A stretch of 15,359 nucleotides of DNA, from positions 1 to 15,359 of the forward strand of contig JAZUNS010000158.1 in assembly GCA_045604285.1 (NCBI GenBank). Direction: 5' to 3'. A model generated the notes under the pieces. It was not told the DNA's origin. It searched no databases and was given only the letters and a program-made list of their open reading frames with translations. The translations under genes and the position numbers were made by a program. This document shows, piece by piece, positions 1 to 6,416 of the stretch (the first letter of the stretch is position 1; each line of letters begins with the position of its first letter). The stretch is from SIG636 sp045604285 (lineage in GTDB: Bacteria; Bacillota; Clostridia; Oscillospirales; CAG-382).

Positions 1-274
1 AGGCGCTTCTTATATCGTTGTTATAATACTTTATTGGGGTGGGGAGGTCCCCCGTCATTATTTCTGTTGCGTCATGCAACAGAGCTTTGAACGCTATCTC
101 CTCACATTTATAACATTTATTAAAGTACTTGTTTCCTATAACGGCAAGCGCATTAGCAACAAGGGCAACTTCCAATGAATGCTCTGCCAAGTTTTCCTTT
201 GAGTTACACCTCATTAAAGCCCATCTGTCTATATATTTCATTCTAAACATTAGTGCATAAAATCCATAGTTCAT
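1..274 (-). CDS. yfbR: 5'-deoxynucleotidase, HD-domain (YfbR-like), partial: C-terminus beyond the left edge
   Basis: The frame is open from an ATG at 274 to the window edge, giving the first 91 residues. It resembles E. coli YfbR, an HD-superfamily phosphohydrolase of about 199 aa that dephosphorylates 5'-deoxynucleoside monophosphates in nucleotide salvage. Visible hallmarks are R17-W18 near the N-terminus, EHSLEVALVANALA at 31-44 with metal-ligand H32, the HD pair H67-D68 in ALLHDATE, E71, and TGDLPTPIKYYN at 74-85. The later metal-binding Asp lies outside the window. An AAAGGCGG ribosome site sits about 7 bases before the ATG. It is transcribed divergently from dapF. The start is chosen because the ribosome site and homology both begin there. 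The remainder of the gene is cut by the window, not by mutation as far as can be seen. Confidence 0.88.
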   Translation of the reverse strand, partial: MNYGFYALMFRMKYIDRWALMRCNSKENLAEHSLEVALVANALAVIGNKYFNKCYKCEEIAFKALLHDATEIMTGDLPTPIKYYNNDIRSA

Positions 275-296
275 AATACTACCGCCTTTCTAAAAA

Positions 297-325
297 AGGA
301 TAACACGAAAACGCGAAAATGTAAA
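297..325 (-). promoter_or_regulatory. Candidate sigma-A promoter for yfbR
   Basis: On the minus strand TTTACA (320-325) and TATCCT (297-302) are separated by 17 bases, upstream of the YfbR ribosome site. The -35 is one base off consensus and the -10 two off. Assigned by eye only. Confidence 0.45.
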
Positions 326-346
326 TATATTTTCTGTATTTTGGTA

Positions 347-374
347 TTGAAATTAACGTCATTAATGATATAAT
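347..374 (+). promoter_or_regulatory. Sigma-A promoter for dapF-murE
   Basis: TTGAAA (347-352) and TATAAT (369-374) have a 16-base spacer. A TG one base before the -10 (366-367) makes it an extended -10 promoter. The predicted start is near 381, leaving a leader of under 20 bases before dapF that contains GGAG at 385-388. Confidence 0.75.
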
Positions 375-397
375 ATTATAGATCGGAGTGTGACACT

Positions 398-1270
398 ATG
401 ATTTTTTCCAAAATGCAAGCCTACGGCAATGATTATATTTACGTACCGTTGGTTTCACAAAATATGGCTAATCACGATGCCTGGGCTCGTTTCTTCTCTC
501 ATAGACGTTTCGGTATAGGCAGCGACGGAATGGTTTTAATTTGCCCGTCTGACGTTGCTGACTTCAGAATGAGAATATTTAATCCTGATGGCTCAGAAGC
601 AGAAATGTGCGGCAATGCATTGAGAAGCACCGGTATGTACGTATATGAAAAAGGTTTAACCGACAAGACAGAGTTTACAGTTGAAACTTTAGGCGGTATA
701 AAACGCATATATCTTGATGCTGATGGAAGAAAAGTGAAAAATATTACAGCTGCTATAGGTGCGCCGATTTTGGAAGCACAACGCATACCGTCACTTGGTG
801 TTAATGCAGATGGAAGATGCCTTAACGTTAAAATTACAGCCTTGGATAAAGAATTTTTTGTCAACGCAATATCCTTGGGCAATCCTCACTGCGTGGTTTT
901 TGTTGACGATGCTTTTGGTTTCCCAATAGAAAAATACGGTCCGGCAATAGAAAGGCATGAGATTTTCCCTGCAAGAGCAAACGTAGAATTTGTTCAGGTG
1001 CTTGATGCAAACAATTTGCGTATGCGCACTTGGGAGCGAAACTGCGGTGAAACCCTTGCCTGCGCTACAGGATGCAGCGCTGCTACGGTTTGCGGTTTTC
1101 TTACTGACAGATGCAGCAATAAAACCACCGTGCACCAGTTAGGCGGCGATATACAAATAGAATATAACACCGATGAAAATTGTATCTATATGACCGGCCG
1201 TTCGTGGTTTGTTTTTGACGGTGTTGTTAACGATAACGCTTATAAGGAGTTTGTTAAGAATGAAGCTTAG
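398..1270 (+). CDS. dapF: Diaminopimelate epimerase
   Basis: A 290-aa cytoplasmic enzyme that interconverts LL- and meso-diaminopimelate, the last step before meso-DAP is used for lysine and peptidoglycan. The two catalytic cysteines are C71 in EMCGNALRS and C222 in GETLACATG. Other family signatures are MQAYGNDYIYV near the N-terminus, FGIGSDGM at 38-45, FNPDGSEAEMCGN at 61-73 and ISLGNPHCVVFVDD at 158-171. The second active-site loop reads ERNCGETLACATGCSA rather than the common ERGxGETLACGTGACA, so the usual ERG glycine and the CGTG glycine are replaced while the cysteine is kept. Length is normal (about 275-290 aa). GGAG lies 9 bases before the ATG. It overlaps the start of murE by 11 bases, so the two are probably translationally coupled. 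The pair supplies meso-DAP and then adds it to the cell-wall precursor. Confidence 0.96.
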   Translation: MIFSKMQAYGNDYIYVPLVSQNMANHDAWARFFSHRRFGIGSDGMVLICPSDVADFRMRIFNPDGSEAEMCGNALRSTGMYVYEKGLTDKTEFTVETLGGIKRIYLDADGRKVKNITAAIGAPILEAQRIPSLGVNADGRCLNVKITALDKEFFVNAISLGNPHCVVFVDDAFGFPIEKYGPAIERHEIFPARANVEFVQVLDANNLRMRTWERNCGETLACATGCSAATVCGFLTDRCSNKTTVHQLGGDIQIEYNTDENCIYMTGRSWFVFDGVVNDNAYKEFVKNEA

Positions 1271-2711
1271 TAATATACTTGAAAAAATCGATTTTACGTC
1301 TGATAACTATAATCCCGATATAGAAATTAATAATATTTGCTATGACTCTCGCAAAGCCGCTGCGGGAGATATGTTCGTTTGCATCAAGGGCTACCAAAGC
1401 GATGGCCATAAATATGCAAAAAGCGCTTACAATAACGGCGTTAGGGTTTTTGTTGTGGAAAAAGTATTAGATCTTCCTAAAGATGCAACACTGATCTACG
1501 TTGAAGATACCAGGGTCTTCCTTGCATACGCTTCTGCGGCGTATTTCGGATATCCCGCTAACGATCTTTGTACGATTGCTATCACCGGCACAAAGGGCAA
1601 GACCAGTGTTAGCTTTATGATAAAAAGCATTTTGGAAAAAGCGGGTATTCCCACCGGTGTAATGGGAACGACCGGTATTTATTACGGAGACGTTGCTATT
1701 AAAACCGAAAATTCAACGCCGGAATCTTATGAGATCCACCGTCATTTTTCAGCTATGAAAGAAAAAGGCTGCAAGGCTGTGGTAATCGAGGCAACCTCCC
1801 AGGGGTTCATGCTTAACAGAACAGCAGGAATTAATTTTGATTACGGCATTTACACCAATCTTTCACCCGATCATATCGGTGGCAATGAGCATAAAGATTT
1901 TGAAGAGTATAAAGAGTGCAAAAAGATGCTGTTTGCCCAATGTAAACTTGGTATTGCCAACAAAGACAGTGCTTATTTTGATGAAATGACAAGAAATGCC
2001 GCATGCCCAATAAAGACATATGGTATAGAAAACGCAGCAGATGTTGTAGCCGACAGCCTTAGCTTCAGTTGCCAGGATAAACAACTTTGCACTACTTTTG
2101 ACTACGTAGCTAACGGCACAAGGAACACGGTCAATTTGAACATCCCTGGGAAATTTTCAGTACATAACGCTCTTGCCGCAATATCGGTTGCTCTCGAGCT
2201 TGGAATAAATTACACCGATATATGTGATGCGTTAAACGAAACGTTTGTAAAAGGGAGAATGGAGACTGTTCCTGTTGGCGGTGGTAAAACCGTAATTATT
2301 GACTATGCTCATAACGAGCTTAGCGTTCAAAGCTTGTTTGATACAATAAAATTGTATTCTCCTAAAAAAATCACCGTGGTATTCGGTTGTGGCGGCAACC
2401 GTTCTAAACTCAGACGTTATTCTATGGGTGAGATAATCGGTAAAAATGCCGATCTTTCCGTCATAACTTCCGATAATCCCAGGTTTGAAAGAGTTGACGA
2501 TATAATTGAAGACATTCTCGTAGGCACCAAGCGCACAGACGGCAGGTACATAATCATCAAAGACCGTAAAGAAGCTATAGAATATGCAGTTAAGAATGCC
2601 GTGCCCGGTGAAGTTGTTCTGATAATAGGGAAGGGGCATCAGCTTTACGAAGAGATCGAAGGTACTAAGCATTTCTTCGACGAACGTGAAATAGTTAAGA
2701 GCATCGGATAA
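1260..2711 (+). CDS. murE: UDP-N-acetylmuramoyl-tripeptide synthetase, meso-DAP type
   Basis: A 483-aa Mur ligase that adds the third stem-peptide residue to UDP-MurNAc-L-Ala-D-Glu using ATP in the cytoplasm. Motifs in order: substrate-binding N-terminal domain to about residue 100, P-loop TGTKGKTS at 109-116, NSTP at 151-154, VHNALAA at 301-307, DYAHN at 348-352, VFGCGGNRSKLRR at 374-386, DNPRFE at 405-410, GKGHQ at 457-461. The DNPRxE motif is the known marker of meso-DAP rather than lysine specificity, matching dapF next door. The ATG at 1260 is preferred because AAGGAG lies 10 bases upstream and the protein then begins MKLSNIL as homologues do; an ATG further upstream at 1209 would lie deep inside dapF. 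Atypical: EATSQG at 177-182 where most MurE have EVSSHAL, and DHIGGNEH at 204-211 where most have DHLDYHG. It may belong to a divergent clostridial MurE subgroup, or be a second MurE paralogue. Confidence 0.92.
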   Translation: MKLSNILEKIDFTSDNYNPDIEINNICYDSRKAAAGDMFVCIKGYQSDGHKYAKSAYNNGVRVFVVEKVLDLPKDATLIYVEDTRVFLAYASAAYFGYPANDLCTIAITGTKGKTSVSFMIKSILEKAGIPTGVMGTTGIYYGDVAIKTENSTPESYEIHRHFSAMKEKGCKAVVIEATSQGFMLNRTAGINFDYGIYTNLSPDHIGGNEHKDFEEYKECKKMLFAQCKLGIANKDSAYFDEMTRNAACPIKTYGIENAADVVADSLSFSCQDKQLCTTFDYVANGTRNTVNLNIPGKFSVHNALAAISVALELGINYTDICDALNETFVKGRMETVPVGGGKTVIIDYAHNELSVQSLFDTIKLYSPKKITVVFGCGGNRSKLRRYSMGEIIGKNADLSVITSDNPRFERVDDIIEDILVGTKRTDGRYIIIKDRKEAIEYAVKNAVPGEVVLIIGKGHQLYEEIEGTKHFFDEREIVKSIG

Positions 2712-2734
2712 TTTTTTGTATGCTTTGGTTATAG

Positions 2735-2770
2735 AAAAAAGACAAGGAGTCTGCAAATAGCAGGCTCCTT
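2735..2770 (-). terminator. Terminator between convergent murE and 7-TM gene
   Basis: An 11-bp stem, 2744-2754 with 2760-2770, holds one G-T wobble and a 5-base AAATA loop. On the minus strand the stem is followed closely by a run of six T (2735-2740), so it primarily ends the minus-strand 7-TM gene, whose stop codon is 5 bases away. On the plus strand only ATT follows, so murE termination here would be weaker. Confidence 0.8.
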
Positions 2771-2774
2771 ATTC

Positions 2775-3608
2775 CTAATAATTATATATATTGATCGCAA
2801 ACCACGACACAATAGCACACACGCCAAGTATAAGACCCGGTAAAGTGACGAAGTCTAACAGGAGGTTGAGGGTAGATGAATTTATAGTTGTTCGGCGGCT
2901 GATTGCGGCATCCATCGGCTTACGCTGTGCTGAATTAGCGGCTTTATACGACACCACGGAAGAGTATATCGTAAGTATGCTCAAGGTTAAGCCCATAACC
3001 CAAAACATCGCAGTTGAAACCCATACAAAGGGAAAGCACCATCCTAATATCATATGTAAGGCGGTACAGATAATAAAGCCGATGGTAAAATATTTATTGC
3101 AATGGTACAATATTCCCATTCCATATTCACGGTTAAAAGCTTCGTACCACCAATAATTTTTAGCGCCTTTTTTCATTTTTTTAACAGCACTGTTGCTCAG
3201 TCCCTTTAGACGAAAACCTTTATCTATTCCACTGCGTGAATACGCATAGAACAGTGCCATGGTGATTAGTGCCAGTATACCGAAAGCATAGAAGGATAAA
3301 ACAGACTCGTTAATTCTTGAATAAATCTCAGGTATTAAGGCAAAAGTTAAGCTTATTCCGATAAGCAACAAGCAACCAATAAACATAGCTGCCGTGAATC
3401 TCAACTCTCTTTTTTCTTTGGTATGCAACGCTTTTTTCTTTTCCACCGTTTTTGCAACAGCAAAAGTTAAACCGCCAATCGGAATCATTATGGCAATACT
3501 GCCTATCAAGCCAAGCATCATGAATCCCGGACTCGGTACATCAAAAACCGTAATAACGGTAGCGCAAGCGGCTAAGGGCAACAACATAACAATTAAGCCG
3601 ATTACCAT
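2775..3608 (-). CDS. Seven-TM membrane protein of unknown function
   Basis: A 277-aa, strongly hydrophobic protein with about seven membrane segments, roughly at residues 2-22, 27-52, 71-96, 102-124, 174-195, 197-222 and 246-273. A cytosolic or extracytosolic loop of about 50 residues (125-173) separates TM4 from TM5 and contains an aromatic stretch NYWWYEAFNREYGM. I recognise no catalytic or transport motif and no named family. The ATG at 3608 has no good ribosome site and the protein begins almost immediately with a membrane helix. A short ORF with a strong ribosome site and basic residues ends by overlapping this start in another frame (see the entry at 3602-3670), so the true N-terminus is uncertain. 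It lies 92 bases downstream of the PQ-loop gene on the same strand and ends at a shared terminator. Real gene likely; function unknown. Confidence 0.75.
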   Translation of the reverse strand: MVIGLIVMLLPLAACATVITVFDVPSPGFMMLGLIGSIAIMIPIGGLTFAVAKTVEKKKALHTKEKRELRFTAAMFIGCLLLIGISLTFALIPEIYSRINESVLSFYAFGILALITMALFYAYSRSGIDKGFRLKGLSNSAVKKMKKGAKNYWWYEAFNREYGMGILYHCNKYFTIGFIICTALHMILGWCFPFVWVSTAMFWVMGLTLSILTIYSSVVSYKAANSAQRKPMDAAISRRTTINSSTLNLLLDFVTLPGLILGVCAIVSWFAINIYNY

Positions 3609-3670
3609 AACCGCTTTATAACGAAAGAATTTTCGTTTTGCTTATTCTTTCTTTTTCTGCTTTTCGACAT
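3602..3670 (-). CDS. 22-codon ORF ahead of the 7-TM gene: leader peptide or frameshifted N-terminus
   Basis: An ATG at 3670 has AGGAG six bases upstream, a much better initiation site than the ATG of the following gene. It encodes 22 residues, very basic at the start (MSKSRKRKNKQNENS) and ending FVIKRLW. Its TAA overlaps the next gene's start in ATGGTAA, so terminating ribosomes could restart there. Two readings fit: a translationally coupled leader peptide, or the genuine N-terminus of the 7-TM protein separated by a one-base frameshift (a Lys/Arg-rich tail before TM1 is what such a protein would be expected to have). A small hairpin (3620-3626 with 3631-3637) lies inside. Confidence 0.45.
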   Translation of the reverse strand: MSKSRKRKNKQNENSFVIKRLW

Positions 3671-3700
3671 CAGAAGCTCCTAAGGTTACCGATCTATACT

Positions 3701-3997
3701 TCAATGTTTGCGTTCGGCGTTGCGTTCTCTCTTTCTGTTTATAAAGTAAAGAACGACGTCGGTGCTTACAACTAAAAAGTTAATCACATAAAGCGCCAAA
3801 ACGTAGTTAATATCCTTTTCGTTGTTAACGTGTGCTACAATTTTGCCGGTGATGCCTGATATGTAGCCTATGAGTATAGCAAACAAAAAGAACACGCTTT
3901 TTCCCTTGGTGGATTTGGACTTTATGCTTTTGTAAACGGAAATGGGCCATGAAAGGCCGAAACAAATTAGCATAATACTTTCAAAAATCGTTGTCAT
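3701..3997 (-). CDS. Small 3-TM protein, PQ-loop/SemiSWEET-like
   Basis: A 98-aa membrane protein with three helices, about residues 4-22, 34-54 and 64-88, and a basic C-terminal tail NRKRERNAERKH. The first helix ends in WPISVYKSIKSKSTKGKS. This has the form of the PQ-loop signature (a Pro in TM1, then a positively charged segment and a Lys-Gly-Ser turn before TM2), as in SemiSWEET-type half-transporters that act as dimers. The Pro-Gln pair itself is Pro-Ile here, so the substrate and even transport activity are inference. GCAGGAG lies 9 bases before the ATG. It lies just downstream of a terminator hairpin and no clear promoter of its own was found. Length is as expected for one PQ-loop repeat (about 85-100 aa). 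Confidence 0.65.
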   Translation of the reverse strand: MTTIFESIMLICFGLSWPISVYKSIKSKSTKGKSVFFLFAILIGYISGITGKIVAHVNNEKDINYVLALYVINFLVVSTDVVLYFINRKRERNAERKH

Positions 3998-4032
3998 GTT
4001 TTTTTACTCCTGCAATTTATTTTTTATACTTT

Positions 4033-4065
4033 AAGAAAAGCCGAAGCATTGCCTCGGCTTTTCTT
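4033..4065 (-). terminator. Terminator after tRNA-Arg
   Basis: A perfect 12-bp stem, 4033-4044 with 4054-4065, closes a 9-base loop. It begins two bases beyond the tRNA CCA end on the minus strand. The T-rich 3' arm (CTTTTCTT) serves as the U-tract. The symmetric A/T arms would also allow function on the plus strand. Confidence 0.75.
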
Positions 4066-4066
4066 T

Positions 4067-4142
4067 TGGCCCGCCCTGGGGGATTCGAACCCTCGACCAT
4101 CGGAATCGGAATCCGGTACTCTATCCACTGAGCTAAGGGCGG
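4067..4142 (-). tRNA. tRNA-Arg, anticodon CCG
   Basis: A 76-nt cloverleaf with encoded CCA. The acceptor CCGCCCT pairs perfectly with AGGGCGG; the D arm is GCTC/GAGT with an 8-base loop containing GG; the anticodon loop is TTCCGAT with anticodon CCG (reads CGG); the variable loop is TGGTC; the T loop is TTCGAAT. There is a C-A mismatch at 27-43 in the anticodon stem and an A-C mismatch at 50-64 in the T stem. Position 1 is C, paired with G72. The 5' end is two bases after the stop codon of the upstream 4-TM gene, so it is probably processed from the acyl-CoA synthetase operon transcript. Confidence 0.92.
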
Positions 4143-4144
4143 AC

Positions 4145-4579
4145 TTATCGACCTTTGTTTTTAAACTTTTTTATGTTGGCAGAAACGTAATACCTAAGCC
4201 AAAAGTATAAAGTTAAAAACAAAAAGATAACGAGGATGATGGAAGCAAACATCCAAATCAAGTCAAAACCGTCAAAGAATGCGTCTAAGAATATAGACGA
4301 AAATACACAGCTTAAAACCGAAACAGATAAAGAAAATACGGCGTCGGAAACAATAAACTCCTTTATGCTGTAGGATTTTTCGCTCTTAATCCTTGAAGAC
4401 TGTATAATGAACGGAACGCTGTATATTATACACAGTATAAGTAATGCGGGGAAGTAGACGAATATTCCGTAGTTTATCCCAAAGCATACATATAGGTATA
4501 TCCACGGAATGATCATCGATACTACGCCTTTTATAACGTTGGCTTTGTTAACCAACCCGTTGCCGTTACGCATTGTCAT
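4145..4579 (-). CDS. Four-TM membrane protein of unknown function
   Basis: A 144-aa hydrophobic protein with four predicted helices, about residues 17-36, 38-60, 77-100 and 106-130, and a basic C-terminus KKFKNKGR. I see no conserved motif and do not recognise the family. The start (ATG at 4579, or a second ATG at 4573) lies inside the 3' end of the acyl-CoA synthetase gene, a 14-base overlap with only a weak ribosome site, so translational coupling is likely. The stop codon is two bases from tRNA-Arg. Base use is A/T-rich, like the surrounding membrane genes. A link to acyl-CoA metabolism is suggested only by operon position. Confidence 0.72.
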   Translation of the reverse strand: MTMRNGNGLVNKANVIKGVVSMIIPWIYLYVCFGINYGIFVYFPALLILCIIYSVPFIIQSSRIKSEKSYSIKEFIVSDAVFSLSVSVLSCVFSSIFLDAFFDGFDLIWMFASIILVIFLFLTLYFWLRYYVSANIKKFKNKGR

Positions 4580-6215
4580 CGTTTCTTATCTTTTTACGCA
4601 TAATTTTGCCGCTGGTGGTTTTGGGCAAGTTCTCTACAAACTCTACTATACGAGGATATTTATAAGGCGCAGTAACGTGCTTTACGTGATTTTGAATTTC
4701 TTTCTTCAATTCATCGGAAGGCGAGTAGTTCTTGGCAAGAACAATGGTTGCTTTTACAACCTGACCTCTGACGGGATCGGGTGCGGCGGTGACAGCACAT
4801 TCAAGAACAGAGGGATGGGTCATCAAAGCGCTTTCAACCTCAAAGGGACCTATTCTATAGCCGGAACATTTAATAACGTCATCAGATCTACCTTCAAACC
4901 AAAAATAGCCTTCTGCATCTCTCCACGCCATGTCACCGGTATCGTAGAAATTATCATGAAAAGCTTTTGCATTAGCAGCATCGTCATCCAAATAACACTT
5001 AAGCAAACCGCAAGGATAGTGCTTGTCAAGATTTTTAATAACGATAGAGCCAACAACGCCGTCTTCACAACTGTTACCGTCTTCATCAACTATATCTATA
5101 TCATAATCCGGAGACGGCTTACCCATAGAGCCGGGCTTAATTACAAAGCCTTCAAAATTTGCTAACAGTACGGGGGTTTCAGATTGACCGAAGCCTTCGG
5201 TAAGTGTAAGGCCCGTCAAGCGCTTGAACTGGTTGAAAACTTCGGGGTTCAAAGGCTCACCTGCAACGCAGCAATGCTTTATGGAAGAAAAGTCATAATT
5301 GGTAAGGTCTTCTTTTATAAAGAAACGGAATATGGTAGCAGGCGCACAGAAGGTGTCAATTCTAAGCTCTTGTATAAGCTCAAGAGTGTTTTTAGGATTG
5401 AATTTTTCGTTATCATAAGCTACAATAATAGCGCCACATATCCACTGACCGTAAATTTTTCCCCAAGCAAATTTTGCCCAACCGCTATCGGACATGGTAA
5501 GGTGTAAGCCACCGTTAATTACACGCTGCCAATATTTCGCTGTAAGTATATGTCCGATGGGATAAGTATATGTATGCAAAATCATCTTAGGCATACCTGT
5601 GGTTCCCGAGGAAAAATACATAAGCATCGGATCGTCGTTAGTGTTCATAATGCGATTAAGCGTATCGGGCATATTGATGTATTCTTTGCGAAAGTCGATA
5701 GCGCCTTCACAAATAGTGTCGCCAACAATTGCATAGTGTTTAACCGTAGTGCAGGAGGGCAAAGCTTCTTTAACGTAAGAAACAAGCTCATCGTCATCAA
5801 CGGATAGCACCATCTTAACCTTTGCACTGTTGCAACGGTAAATTATATCCTTGGGAGTTAACTGATAAGTAGCGGGAATACAGATGGCACCAATCTTATG
5901 CAATGCCAAAAAGCATACCCAAGTTTCAGGGCGCTGCTTAAGCATAAACATTACGGCGTCGCCTTTTCCAACGCCTTTGGAGATAAAATAGTTTGCCGCC
6001 TTGTTGCTTAACAATTTAAGATCATTAAAAGTATAACGTTTTCTGTTGCCAAAATCATCGCACCAAATAAGCGCAAGTTTTTCCTTATCTTGTTCTGCCC
6101 ATGCATCAACGACATCATAAGCAAAATTAAAGTTCTCCGGTACGTTAACCTTATACTCTTTCTTAATTTGTTCGTAATTGTCGTACTCTATTCGCGAAAG
6201 GAATTTTTCAAGCAT
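4566..6215 (-). CDS. AMP-forming acyl-CoA synthetase (medium-chain/acetyl-CoA synthetase-like)
   Basis: A 549-aa ANL-superfamily enzyme that activates a carboxylate with ATP to an acyl-adenylate and then forms the CoA thioester. Motifs: P-loop YFSSGTTGMPK at 200-210, A5 motif GFGQSETP at 341-348, YDTGD at 424-428, hinge region FEGRSDDVIKCSGYRIGP at 440-457, and C-terminal PKTTSGKIMRKKI with catalytic K537. The segment SGWAKFAWGKIYGQWICGA (245-263) followed by AGEPLNPEVFNQF (318-330) is characteristic of the medium-chain acyl-CoA synthetase branch common in gut Clostridia; whether it takes acetate, butyrate or longer or aromatic acids cannot be told. The ATG at 6215 is chosen because GGAG lies 8 bases before it; a GTG at 6224 overlaps that ribosome site. 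First gene of an operon with a 4-TM protein and tRNA-Arg. Confidence 0.92.
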   Translation of the reverse strand: MLEKFLSRIEYDNYEQIKKEYKVNVPENFNFAYDVVDAWAEQDKEKLALIWCDDFGNRKRYTFNDLKLLSNKAANYFISKGVGKGDAVMFMLKQRPETWVCFLALHKIGAICIPATYQLTPKDIIYRCNSAKVKMVLSVDDDELVSYVKEALPSCTTVKHYAIVGDTICEGAIDFRKEYINMPDTLNRIMNTNDDPMLMYFSSGTTGMPKMILHTYTYPIGHILTAKYWQRVINGGLHLTMSDSGWAKFAWGKIYGQWICGAIIVAYDNEKFNPKNTLELIQELRIDTFCAPATIFRFFIKEDLTNYDFSSIKHCCVAGEPLNPEVFNQFKRLTGLTLTEGFGQSETPVLLANFEGFVIKPGSMGKPSPDYDIDIVDEDGNSCEDGVVGSIVIKNLDKHYPCGLLKCYLDDDAANAKAFHDNFYDTGDMAWRDAEGYFWFEGRSDDVIKCSGYRIGPFEVESALMTHPSVLECAVTAAPDPVRGQVVKATIVLAKNYSPSDELKKEIQNHVKHVTAPYKYPRIVEFVENLPKTTSGKIMRKKIRNDDNA

Positions 6216-6264
6216 TATTAACACTCCGCTCTATTAATCATATTAAGCCAAAATAACTTAAATT

Positions 6265-6293
6265 ATTATATACGATTTAGTCCGTTAAGTCAA
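6265..6293 (-). promoter_or_regulatory. Sigma-A promoter for the acyl-CoA synthetase operon
   Basis: On the minus strand TTGACT (6288-6293) and TATAAT (6265-6270) are separated by exactly 17 bases. This is one base from the full consensus. The predicted start near 6258 leaves a leader of about 40 bases with GGAG before the ATG at 6215. Confidence 0.85.
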
Positions 6294-6386
6294 GGGCGAC
6301 TTTGAAAATTTACCTTGTTTTAGCAAAAGCGTAAAGAAAATCGCTTGCCGAATCGTTGATTTAAGGAATAATTTTAATAATAAATT

Positions 6387-6411
6387 AAAACGCCCCGCGT
6401 GATGCGGGGCG
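6387..6411 (-). terminator. Terminator of the sigma-factor gene
   Basis: A perfect 8-bp GC-rich stem, CGCCCCGC (6391-6398) with GCGGGGCG (6404-6411), closes a 5-base loop. On the minus strand TTTTAATTT follows. It starts five bases after the sigma-factor stop codon and insulates the downstream acyl-CoA synthetase promoter. Confidence 0.88.
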
Positions 6412-6416
6412 AAGGA

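Noticed and set aside
499..1135. Antisense open frames across dapF (minus strand)
   Set aside because: They lie wholly opposite a confidently identified enzyme, have no ribosome sites and low-complexity translations typical of shadow frames.
3652..3720. Open minus-strand stretch ending in VTLGASDVEKQKKKE ahead of the 7-TM gene
   Set aside because: It could be read as the end of another gene or a frameshifted tail of the PQ-loop protein, but it has no start of its own and the PQ-loop protein already ends at the normal length.
4509..5165. Plus-strand open frame of 218 codons opposite the acyl-CoA synthetase
   Set aside because: It overlaps a clear enzyme gene on the other strand and encodes nothing recognisable; shadow frame.
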